The notes beneath the pieces were generated by a model, which saw nothing but the letters and a program-made list of their open reading frames with translations, made no database searches and was not told the DNA's origin. The translations under genes were made by a program, and so were the position numbers. DNA of 64,000 nt from Owenia fusiformis (Eukaryota; Annelida; Polychaeta; Sabellida; Oweniidae), in contig CAIIXF020000007.1 in the NCBI GenBank assembly GCA_903813345.2, positions 34,068,538-34,132,537 of the forward strand, given 5' to 3'. Shown piece after piece: positions 13,323-56,326 of the stretch. Position 1 is the stretch's first letter. Every line of letters begins with the position of its first letter.

Positions 13323-14570
13323 ACCAGGAATTGATGTTAAAATTGTGATAATTTGTGATTTCTTGCAAGATTCATTAGCTTACATAGAAGAATATTTTCT
13401 TCATATTTAAACGTTTCCAAGGTTTCATGTTGTCATATTATACTGAAAAGGGAAAATGGAATATCATTGACTGGGTAATCCAAGTGGGAATTCAGATACC
13501 AACATTTTAGTCTCTTTTATAAACATTTATACATGATTTTACTTTTTAAACAAAATATACAGAAAGGTACAAAAATGATAACTCCAAAACAAAATAACAT
13601 TTGGTTAAATCAAAACAGGTAAACACATATTCATGGAGGACTACATTATATTAAAGCTATTTCAAGCTTTTTATTTGGCACCTATTTTGTTATCAAAGCA
13701 AATTATTCAAGCCATTATGTAACAAAATCTTCCAAAGTCAATAAATACTGAGAAATCATTGTTATTATATTTGTATCTAGACAGTGTATGGAAGTTTGGT
13801 TTTCTGAAAAGCAAGTTATCTTGTACTGATGAGACTGTATATACAATCACTCATCCTAGAATTCCGTTTTTTGTTGTCAAATAGTTGTAGATCACTGCAG
13901 GAAATGATCATGGTCTTAATTTTCATTACAAATGCTGAGAGATCCTGCGGAATTGGGCTTTTTCCTGCAGAATTCATTAATTTCAAATGCAGAAAACTAA
14001 AGGAGTGATTAATGAAGCTTTTTAAAAAGCATATTACTTAACATGGAACTATTACACATAAAACATTCCTAACAGCTTCATTTCTCACATTATCTTTGCA
14101 TGCATTTCCTCACATGACACTCGACAATTACTTAATTATTTAATTCAACAATCACTTATTTAGCTCAACAGAACAAACTTAAGTCTGCTTTTGCATCTCT
14201 AAAAATGCAAGTTTAACAGGTAAACAGTTTACTTGGAATTTTGCTGACAAGATGTCTGTAGCACCTACCCAACCAGACAGCCACACATACCCATAAGCAA
14301 CAAATCAACCAATCAGTTATTGTTCAAATTGTGAATTTAACATGTTGTGAATTCATCAATTATTCTAGAATATTTTCTATTTAGTGAATTTATCACAAGA
14401 ATTACAAGGTATTATATTTCACCATCTGATTGAAATTATAAAAGTGTAACAATCTGTTACAAATGCCAATGATGCTATAAGCTGGTCATAAAAATTAAAA
14501 ATGGTTGCCATAACAACTTATATGTGGTAACATGATTCTTCAGAAAATATATTTTAGCATGATTTCACAA
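13323..14570. other. Gap between convergent CNBD2-like and WRN-like genes
   Basis: About 1.25 kb of AT-rich sequence between two stop codons on opposite strands. It should contain the WRN 3' UTR. A possible minus-strand AATAAA is at 13670-13675. No other feature seen. Confidence 0.45.
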
Positions 14571-46699
<32,129 letters not shown>

Positions 46700-49095
46700 T
46701 CTACAAACAAGACAGTGATAAATATCATACTTGTACTTGAAATGGTTGCCTTGATGTTGGTCCAACATGTCTGAAACAATATTGTTCCTTTTTATTCTTT
46801 CATCTGCAAATAATTCAAGCTAATATGTGGGCAAATGGCTTTGTTGTTGCCATGATAACAATTCAATCTATTTGGGATCTTTAACTTATCTCCTTGAATA
46901 ATTTGAATCATTGATGATTTTTATAGGTAGGCCTAGGCAGGTAGATATTTCAAAAACACTGCTTGTTAAACGGCACTCTATTGGACTATAACTTTACTCC
47001 ATAGAAATTGACCTACAACCAATCAATTATTCATGGAGAAAAGTTAAAGCCCAAATAAAATACCATTTTTGAAAGTGTCATGTAAAGTACCATTTTGCAG
47101 CCAAAGTATTGTTTTAAAAGTAAAAACATCCACTTCATCAGCTTAAGTAGCAACTTTTCAAAATCCTCATCTTGTTTCAACAAGATTTGTGCCATTAATT
47201 TTCTTAGAATCATTTTTTATAACAAAACAAAAAGCAGTATTTTAAAAATGCAAACATTTTTTGTTCCTAAATCTTGACACTGATGTGAGCTTTACAGATG
47301 GCCATGAGATAATCAAAATAATGTTTTTATCCATGATTAATGCAGACCAGAATGCCATGGTCGATTTTGGGCAAATGTCAAAAATAGGTTTCAAGTTGGT
47401 ATCTGGAGGAATGCATGTCAATGTCTAAACAGAAATTGAATCACAGTTGCCTAAAACGAAAGTGTGTTTATGTAGTTTCTTGGAAGACCTTAATACTTTG
47501 CTCTGTAAGTATTATTCAGTTTGTTGAAAAACAGCGTTCTTGCAGGGACAAGTGTTGAAAAACAGGGTACCTAAATATTGGGTACCCTTATATAGATGAC
47601 ATTTAAATGTTTTAAAAGTTTTTTGGCCATATCTCTCCATTTTAGTAGAATGAAATCTAGCGACTGGAAAATGACAACTGGATTTTACAGAAGATCAATG
47701 TCACTTGGATTTTGTCCTTGAGATTTGACCATGGGTCGCTATTAATGTAATCCCTATTGCAGTTTATACCAGAAAGAAATTGGTCTTCAAACAACTGAGA
47801 AATCAAACACTACATTTTACACTTTAAAAAGTAATTTTACAGATGGAAATTGTTACAGGTAAGGCATTTTTTCATTGCAACTTATTTGTCTACTAGCCAC
47901 ATTTTAAACGCATCATTGGGTGAAGCTTTTATTGTCATGTCTTAAATGTTACTTTAACCATGAAATTGGTCTTCTCACAACAGGGAAATACTGTACTTTA
48001 AATTTTTTAGGAACCCCTGTTTTGGAGGATTTTGCAGGTTTAAGTGCCCACACCCTTTAATCCAGTTTTTTTCGACAAGCCCTCTGATTGCTTACGACTT
48101 CTGTTAAAACAGTAAAAATAATGAAGTTTGGTTTTAAAAAACTTCGTTCCAACAATACAAAGTCTGGGAATAAAAGTTTTTATTAACAAATATTTTCCAC
48201 ATAAATGACATCTACAATTTACAAGTTGTTTCATGGACCTCTAATGAGGTTATGATTATTTATTGCTCATTTTACCCGTTGATTGACATGATACAATTTA
48301 TTCACACACAGTGTTCTTTTGCGGGATTCTTCGAGAAAATCATGTGAATTAAGGCCGTTGCTTGAAAGGATGAAAGATCGAAATCGAATACAACAAAGTT
48401 GTTTGGAGACTCTCAATTTTACATGAGAGAGACGGTTATAACAATATTTTTTGAAAAGAAATAACTTTATTTTTAAAAATGAAAGGAACCTTGGCATTCA
48501 GTGAAGAATTACATTAATCTGAGCTGATATTAGAATAGATTGTAATATAATTCTTATAGAGTTGAACTTCGATATTTAGCTTAAAACTCAAAACAAACAA
48601 TGTACCTACAGCAAATCACAAACACAGTCTTACAACATGTAATATTATAATTCAGTTTCTTCAAATTGCAAAGTCTCGCTTGAAACTCAGTTTGAGATCA
48701 AGTCCAGTATTTACATAGCTAAATCTGCTTTTTGGCATTCGTGTGCGCAACTATCAACTGCAGATTTCATTGCAACTTGATGGCCAACTCATAAGTATGA
48801 ATACCTGCCGCATATTCCGATAGGTGCTGTAAAAGATAACTGTTTCATCTGCCTATTTAAACTAACACTGACTTACAATCTGTACGCTAATTCAACTGAC
48901 AGGCTTTCTTATAATCAATCTTTACAGTGGCATAAAAAGTCATGTGATCACTGATTACTGTTAGATTCATCATTTAAACTTCAAAATAACAGGTTTAATT
49001 TATGCAAATTAATCTAGCAGCTGCATTCGCAAATGCTAGTTAAGACTACTAGTGATGTTGCAGTGAGAAAAGAAAGGGATTCCCAACTTAACATG
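46700..49095. other. Region between WRN-like and ARL16-like genes
   Basis: Should hold the WRN promoter and any 5' UTR exons and the ARL16 3' UTR. I see no further WRN coding exon and no exonuclease motif. Open frames at 47031-47213 and 48267-48497 have no recognisable domain or supported splice structure. Confidence 0.45.
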
Positions 49096-49617
49096 TCAAG
49101 TTTGACATGTCTTTTGGATCCACTTCATAATTTGTTGTAAACCTGTCCCTTTAAGTGCACTTGTCTCTAACACTGTTATTGTCTGTTTTGCCATGGTGAT
49201 GATCTGATCCAACTGCATCAAAGCGTTCAGTTCAGTCCTGGTCAGAGCATTGGGCATATCTACTTTGTTCAGTAAGATAAGAATTGTAACGTGTTGCATC
49301 TTCTCATGTGCTAGCATATCCAAAAGCTGAACACAGCCTGCAGAAACCTGGACTTTGCTACATATATCCATGACGTATATGACAGCCTTGCAGTCTTCAT
49401 AGTAATTCTTCCATATAGGTCCCATGCATCCTCCAAGTTCTCTCACAATCACCTCAGATTTCTTACTTGTTGCCAGTGGCATCAAGTTGGTACCCACAGT
49501 TGGAATTGTAGCAGGGGCATCATCTATCCTACTAAAGTTATTACTGTTGCTACAACTTTGTAAACGTTTCAGAAGCAATGTTTTTCCAGCACCAACAGGT
49601 CCAATCATTAGAGCCAT
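49096..49617 (-). CDS. ARL16: ARL16-like small GTPase, single exon (173 aa)
   Basis: ARF-like GTPase of the divergent ARL16 branch; in mammals it is linked to ciliary traffic. The whole protein lies in one exon. The P-loop is GPVGAGKTLLLKRL (residues 6-19). PTVGTNL is in the switch I position. RELGGCMGPIWKNYY is the distinctive ARL16 version of switch II, replacing the usual DxGGQ. LLNKVDMPN is the NKxD motif and ETSALKGTG the SAK-like motif. The length equals the family norm. An in-frame TGA stands four codons before the ATG, so the start is firm. There is no N-terminal amphipathic helix or myristoylation glycine, as is usual for ARL16. The human gene has introns; this copy has none, so loss of introns or retroposition is possible. 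Confidence 0.93.
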   Translation of the reverse strand: MALMIGPVGAGKTLLLKRLQSCSNSNNFSRIDDAPATIPTVGTNLMPLATSKKSEVIVRELGGCMGPIWKNYYEDCKAVIYVMDICSKVQVSAGCVQLLDMLAHEKMQHVTILILLNKVDMPNALTRTELNALMQLDQIITMAKQTITVLETSALKGTGLQQIMKWIQKTCQT

Positions 49618-50099
49618 AGCTAGTGATCAAATGCTCTATGATATGATAACAGCTCTGACTCTTCTATTTGCCACACCCTCTCTTATCTCTGAGTCTGTTT
49701 CTGTAGAAGGACGGTTCAAAAGTAACAATCCAAAATCCAACTGGATTCACATCTACTCAATTTTCAGAGTATTGAAGATGGTTGCCATATTTGTTTCCCA
49801 ATTTCCAAAACCAGTCAGTCTAACAACTGAGAACTACTGAGAAGATCTGTCACTTGGCTTCTAGTGATGAATGGGATCATGGGAAACCTGGAGACAGACA
49901 ATCAGAAAGGTGGATGAATGAGAAATATCATGGGACAAAAATAATTTAAATGAAGGACCCACGGTCCTATGCTCACACAGTTTGGAACCTTCAGAGGAAT
50001 TTATATCCTGGCTTTCAAACAAAAATATTGATTTGGATTTGTAGTCTCGAACTTTGAGAAACTTAGATAGCATAGTTGTGTGACCTAGTTTGATGACCT

Positions 50100-50360
50100 A
50101 GCTTTGACCTTGAAAATTTTACTTATTCAGAGCTCAGTAAGGTCTTTTGTGATTAAGCTGACCAAAATTTACATCCAAAAATCAATTTGAAAAATCAACT
50201 TTTTTGACCTTTCGAAGGTCACTGAAGGTCAAGTAAAGGTCAAATCCTAAAACTAATGTCAGATTTGAACTCCTGGCAACTTGTAGATGATTTTCCTAAA
50301 AAAATTTGGTCAAATTGAAGCAAGTTGAAAAATAACTTATTTTTACTGTTTTTTGACGTC
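50100..50360 (+). repeat. Dispersed AGGTCA repeat, second copy
   Basis: Shares CAGATTTGAACT, CTTGTAGATGATTTT and GAAGCAAGTTGAAAA modules with 19676-20305. Three AGGTCA words stand at 50216, 50226 and 50237. Confidence 0.8.
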
Positions 50361-50699
50361 AAATATCTCAAAAACGGTAAAAATTTGATGCTGACATATA
50401 TTGAGAAATATGTAGGGAATGCTTAAATCTATTAATTATGTAATTTATTGCAGGAAATGATCAAGTATAAGGCAAACTTTAAGAATCTTGTCAATCACAA
50501 AACCTGCCATTGACTTTATACATGAGAAAGTTTCCTAAAAATGACTAAGTCCTACTTTTTTTCAAATTTTATAGAGTAAACACCAAAAACCGTTATTCCA
50601 AGAGATTTGAAATCTTCAGAGGACATAAGTTGCATATACACCAACTACTAAAAGTTATTTGAAAGTTCTACTTTAACAAAGTGTCTAGTATTTACAGAA

Positions 50700-50960
50700 A
50701 ATTTGACCTTTTGACGTCAAAATCCGCAATTTCTCGGAAACCGGGCGAACTTGGGAAATGGCGATGATAGGTCAAATAGGCATTATGGATATGCATAAAA
50801 TGACTGTGGATATGACTCAATCCGAATAGCAGTTTTAATTTGTGCGGCCAATGTTGACGGACGGACGGACCAACGGACGGACCAACGGACGGACGGACGG
50901 ACCAACGGACGGACGGACGCCTGGTCAATCCCATAGGCTTACTGTGTGAGCCAAAATTAC
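50700..50960 (-). repeat. GGAC-rich dispersed repeat, third copy
   Basis: A run of GGACGGACGGACCAAC units (50858-50920), followed by GCCTGGTCAATCCCATAGGC and preceded by a GACTCAATCCGAATAGCAG block. Related to 17940-18030. Confidence 0.75.
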
Positions 50961-52394
50961 AGAGATTGGAGATTCTCATTTTGGTTAATTCTAAAAGTAT
51001 CTGCCCTGGCATACATATGTACCATAATTTGACTAGATATTGTCACATTTGGCCTGCTGTGTTCTCTAAAATTGTTGCACATGGTAAATATTTGTGAATA
51101 TAGTAAGTTTATCGAAATTGAATTGAGCAATGTCAAAAGTGAAACAATAGGCTGCTAGATAATTGTAATGGCTGAAACTGAAAAGTGAAATACTGAATTC
51201 AGCTACTTACTTCATACCTTCAAATGTTCCCTACATCCCCATACTCAGTTCACGAAAGTCTAGAGGTTATCAACTGCTTCTGTGTTGATCAGGGCTTGTC
51301 TTTATTCCTGAGTTGAGATTTTCAGAACCAAGAAATCAAAATGACGAAATAAAACAGTGAAATGGGCTGTAGCGAAGAATTTGTATGGAACTCAATGGGA
51401 AAGTTGACAATATCAACCCATATTGCCCGTTCATCCCGATAATAACCATGACAAAATGTGTGATGTCATAGATACAAAGTATATTGGGAGAACTCAGGCA
51501 TATTTCATAGTGACATTAACGCTAAGAATTCAGTATTTCAGTTCCAGCTATTATGATTATCTAGCGACCTATTGTCTGCGGCAAAGGATGTTATACCAGA
51601 CCAGTGCAGCCTTTGAATAGGTAAATTTCAGCATAAAAATTTCATTTCATTTCAAAGGTAGTAGCTCAGTAATCAGATGAGAAAAATTCTTCGTAGAACA
51701 ATGCTCTCAAATAACAATGAACAATAACCAATATAGAGAGATTTTGAGGCCTACATGTAATAGCTAGGCTTACTATATTTGCACATAGCCATCTTTATAA
51801 GGATCCATTTTCAGTTTTGCTTTGCTCAAAGTCAAAGCCTGAGAAATAACATTTTTGAGTTAGGAGAGGAATCTTGAAAATATGTCAAATACATACCTGC
51901 AACTTATTTCTGTTTCTATCCCTACATGTCCAGCGTATGATTACCTATGTATCTGTTAAAAATGTAACACTGCAATATTTATTTGCAAAATAATACCTAA
52001 CATCCGGGAACTTTTGTCTCTACGATGGAACTTTGGAGGGAAATTTGGAAAACAAATTGTGAGTTTATTCTTAAGAAGTACGCATCGAGAATACTTTCAA
52101 CATATAAATACATAAAAAATCATTATTCAAGAACATATTTACCTTAATATTCGCATGCAGTCATTTGTTATTCGGCACTATTGACGTGATACACTTTCGA
52201 ATTTTCCACTACTTCCGTCTTACTCTTCAAAATAAGAGATTCTAAGGGAGCATCATTATTTCATTTTCAAAACAAAGTAAACACAGATTCAGTTTCACTT
52301 TTCTTCGAAGAACATGTTTTTATTTTATATTGGTTGATTCGAAGATTGAATATTAGGACATGAGTGTCTTTAGTATTTTATTTGAAATTACTAC

Positions 52395-52492
52395 ATTGTC
52401 AACATAGGCCAAGGGAAAAGTAATAGTAAGCTGTATAGATCTCTTCTTATATTCCTCTTCTATTATTTTCCCTTGGCCTATGATTGTCAACA
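52395..52492. mobile_element. Tiny stem-loop insertion with 10-bp direct flanks
   Basis: Arms of 23-24 bp (CATAGGCCAAGGGAAAAGTA and its complement, one gap) surround a 33-bp loop. ATTGTCAACA occurs directly on both sides (52395-52404 and 52483-52492), overlapping the arm ends by one or two bases. Confidence 0.6.
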
Positions 52493-53199
52493 GATAAACC
52501 CCTGAAACTTCTGCAATTCGGACAAGTACATTTGTTTTACGTTCTTCCATGGGCTTTCAACTAGATCGAACACACCTGACTTAGCTTTAGACAGGTGTGT
52601 TCAGTAACCTTTGCATCGCTTAGTACTACTTGTAGCCTAGTTTGTTAGAAACAGTAAAAATAACATTTGCTACTTTTGGGGAACAGTGGCCAGTACTCCT
52701 TCATAACTACTTATTATAAGTTGCATATCATTAATTATACGAGAACTTTGCAGTAAGCATATAAAGTGATGGGTATTGCATTGAAAAAAGCAGCTTTTGA
52801 AGTATAAATTAATTTTAAAATAGAGATAGCAAGGTAATGGATCTGCTGTGATTATTTATAATTCTGATAATGATGTATTGGATTCTGGTGGTGCCATCTT
52901 TACATCAGCCCAAAAACCTTAGGTGTGTACTACCCTATCAGACTTAGCAGGAAATCTAGAATCAGAATCTAGGAATCTTCATGGCATAGAAAGAATTTCC
53001 AATCTGTCACTACACTCACCAAAAGAAGGGTAATTTCGACTCCTTGATTTTTTTTAGTATAATTCGAATAAAACAAAACAAGTCAACAAAAAAAATTTCC
53101 CAGTAAAATTATGTGTGTTTGTGTGTTTTTAACTGAGATAAATTGAATACAACAATTATTCTATAATATTTAGACATATTTATTTTATTTCATTTTCTG

Positions 53200-56100
53200 G
53201 CATATCGCATCTGTATATACAATATATAATATCGTGACTATACTTTCCTTGAATATTTATACACATGAACAGTTTTACAATATATATGGCCACATGAATA
53301 ATTTATAATTTGATGTTTTTATACATATGAATAGTGTAATATGACTGCAGGTGATGATTATTAGACAACTCACCATAAGGCTTGCAATTGAGAACAACCA
53401 GAAAAAGATATATGACCCACAAACATGATTTGCAAGGTATCTTAACCCTCATCTTACGAGAGAAATTACACTTAGTTCTCCAAGACAAGTGTTAAGTTTA
53501 TACTACTCTATCCCTTACACCAAAATACAGATCACTACTGCACATTTCTGAGATTAACAGATATATTCGATTTTTTATCACATAAATGTTTCACATTCAA
53601 TGTTTGTAATAAGATATACAACTACATTTCACGTTTCATCTAGGAATGTCAAAGTTTCATGAATACAATCAACTAAATTGAAGTCATAAAATACAAGTAG
53701 TATCTAATTAAGCTATGCTGCATAAATATGTATTAATTTTTGTTCATTTTTAAGAAATGTTCAAGATGATTATTCATACAAATAATTCATCTAATAACTA
53801 CTGAAAATCAACGGAAATTATGCTTGCTTAATCTTCTTTATAATCTAATTGTTTTACAAATAATACAAAACAACATATTTTTAACAATTTTGATACAGAA
53901 ATAAACATGAAATGTACATTATGACACATAGCCCCAAGTGGCCAATACCAAAATATTGCCCAGAGGTGTTTTCTCAAAAGTATTGTGAATCAACATGATT
54001 GGTGATTTTTTTATGTTCTTATACATAGAATAGACTATCAGAGGAACTTTGAGGGATATGATTTTGGTCCACAAGTAGACATCAACAATATCTCAATATC
54101 TATCAATATCCATATCCACAAGTTATTTTTAAATAATCTATGCAAGCACCCTAACTATGAGATAAATGTATTACTATGAAATAAATGTATTACTATGAGA
54201 TAAATGTATTTCAAAATCAGGAATCAGGATTTAGAATACTTGTCAATACTTAACCTCCTGCAATGAACATTTACTAAAGAACACAATCAACTGAATTCTT
54301 TCATTGTTAATGCACTGGGTGTTATTCATGACTTAACATGAGCACCATTCACCCTCATACTCCACACCCAGTGTTTGGATTCTCTGGAATGCGTAAACAG
54401 CAAGTAGTAAATGAGTATGTTAGACCAGCTACAAATAAACTGTCTGGCTTATTTTGACTTAAGAGTCTCCTACCAATTTTTACTATATATGTACCTATCA
54501 CCCATATTGACATACATCTCACCCGAGACAAACACTTGTCAATGTCTAAACACAAAATGGCAGCATAAACATCTGCATTTACAATAAGTTTAAATATGTT
54601 TTTCAAGGAATCACCCTGTAGGGATTTGCTAGCACATACATGTAATTGTTTTCATGATTACATCATCCCATGTGCCTATGCAATTAGCATTATGAGCAAA
54701 TAATTAGATAAATTGAATGTACAAGTGAAATTACTGATTTGTACATCTTCAATTTACAAATGATTCTCATTCACATTTTTGGGATTTTCTAGATACCAGT
54801 GAAATGATGAAACAACAGTTATTATATAACTGACTATATATGCCCCCTATCTAACTAGAAGCGAGTAAATAAATATGATGGTGGTCATGCAAATTAAAAG
54901 TGAAATGTGGATGAATTCTAATGGAATGAAGGTGAATTACAAGTGTTCAAATATCTACATGCTTAGGGGCAGACAAATATAAGAACTTGCTTTCAATATC
55001 AACAAGAATATTTCTGCAAACAACTTTGAAAAGTATGAAAGGATCTTAACAACTTTTTTTCTGTACAATCCAGCCATAGATTATTTTTGTTCTGATATTG
55101 AAAATATTTGTTAAAGATCTTTGACTGGCCCCTTTATTATAAAGGACTATCCAAATTATATTTATAGAGGAAATGTGTAAAAAACATGACAAATTGATGT
55201 TCTATACACAGATAAGATATCTTGAGATTTAACATGGGAAGTAATTTGCAGATCTAATCTGAATTATTGTGGCAAGCCAACCCATTATGTTCAAGGCATT
55301 TCTCTGAAAATTTGTAGATATCCGCAATCTGACAGGAGCAACATAATAAATAAATTTTCATACGTGATCCAATCAGATTACAAGTAAAATTCTTTATGTT
55401 TATAACACTAAATATATACAATCTTCCTTCATATAATGAAACATAAATTGAACATTTATAGCTATCTGTAACATGACTGGTATATCAGAATGAATTCCAC
55501 ATTTATATATGTGGCATATTTTTCAAGTGTGATCCAATAAGATTTGGTGTCACAATGTATTAGTATATAAGTCCACCTTTAAGAAAACCATTCAGATTAC
55601 AAATAATAGATACTATACATGATCAGTTTATGTTTTGCGAAAGCTCTAAAAATATCAATTTGTTCTTCAACATTTTTATAGAATTAAAACCCGCGTAGCT
55701 TCTCATGTATATACAGATCAGACCATTTATATCAAATTAATTCGAACAAAATCAAACATAGATTTTCAGCTGTTTCTGTACACAGTACACATTATCTTAT
55801 ATCTGTAGTTTCTACAAAATGGAAAGAGTGCTTCGAGAATATCAGATTAGAATGGTCACATGGTACATGTATTACCTTGTTGGAGGATTTATGCTTGTGA
55901 CAATGTTAAAACTTGGAAACATACTGACAATCAGGAAATTGTGACAATGTACATTTTATAAGAAATTAGATTCATTTACACATATTTTCCTCCATGAAAA
56001 AAGTTATATATTTATTTCAGTCTAAGTCACATTTTATTGTCAAAACATGGACTCTTCGAGCTCTTTCAAGAGAGCTCTAGAAAGCAAGCATATTTCCTCA

Positions 56101-56326
56101 TCACCTAGTATTGGAGTTTTCATGTGTTTCTTGTTTATGTGTAATCGGCATGACAATCTGACTTAATTTTGTAAAATCAATTCTTTTATTGTTATTTTTT
56201 ATGCATGTAACTTCTGCAACAAAAGTACGACTGTCAAGTATTTGAGAATATGGTTTGATGGTTTTTCAATTTCTTGAGTGTGCAGGAGGATTCAGCAGTA
56301 TGAAGATGAGCCTATAGATGGCGCTA
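53200..56326. other. Region 3' of GALNT-like gene, probable long 3' UTR and intergenic sequence
   Basis: AT-rich, no supported coding exon. A 19-bp repeat (ATGAGATAAATGTATTACT type, three copies) is at 54153-54212. A short minus-strand frame at 53373-53448 starts MRVKIPCKSC, continues as a hydrophobic stretch and ends at a consensus GTGAGT; I could not link it to further exons. Confidence 0.4.

Larger units (their letters stand above)
49618..53200. other. Region upstream of ARL16-like gene, repeats and unassigned sequence
   Basis: No supported gene. 50100-50360 is a second copy of the AGGTCA-bearing repeat of 19676-20305. 50830-50930 is a GGAC-rich run with the same flank as the 17.9-kb element. 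52395-52492 is a small stem-loop (separate entry). Short open frames elsewhere are not recognisable. Confidence 0.45.

Noticed and set aside
52353-52550. 65-codon minus-strand frame as a gene
   Set aside because: It largely covers the small stem-loop; no domain, no splice partner.
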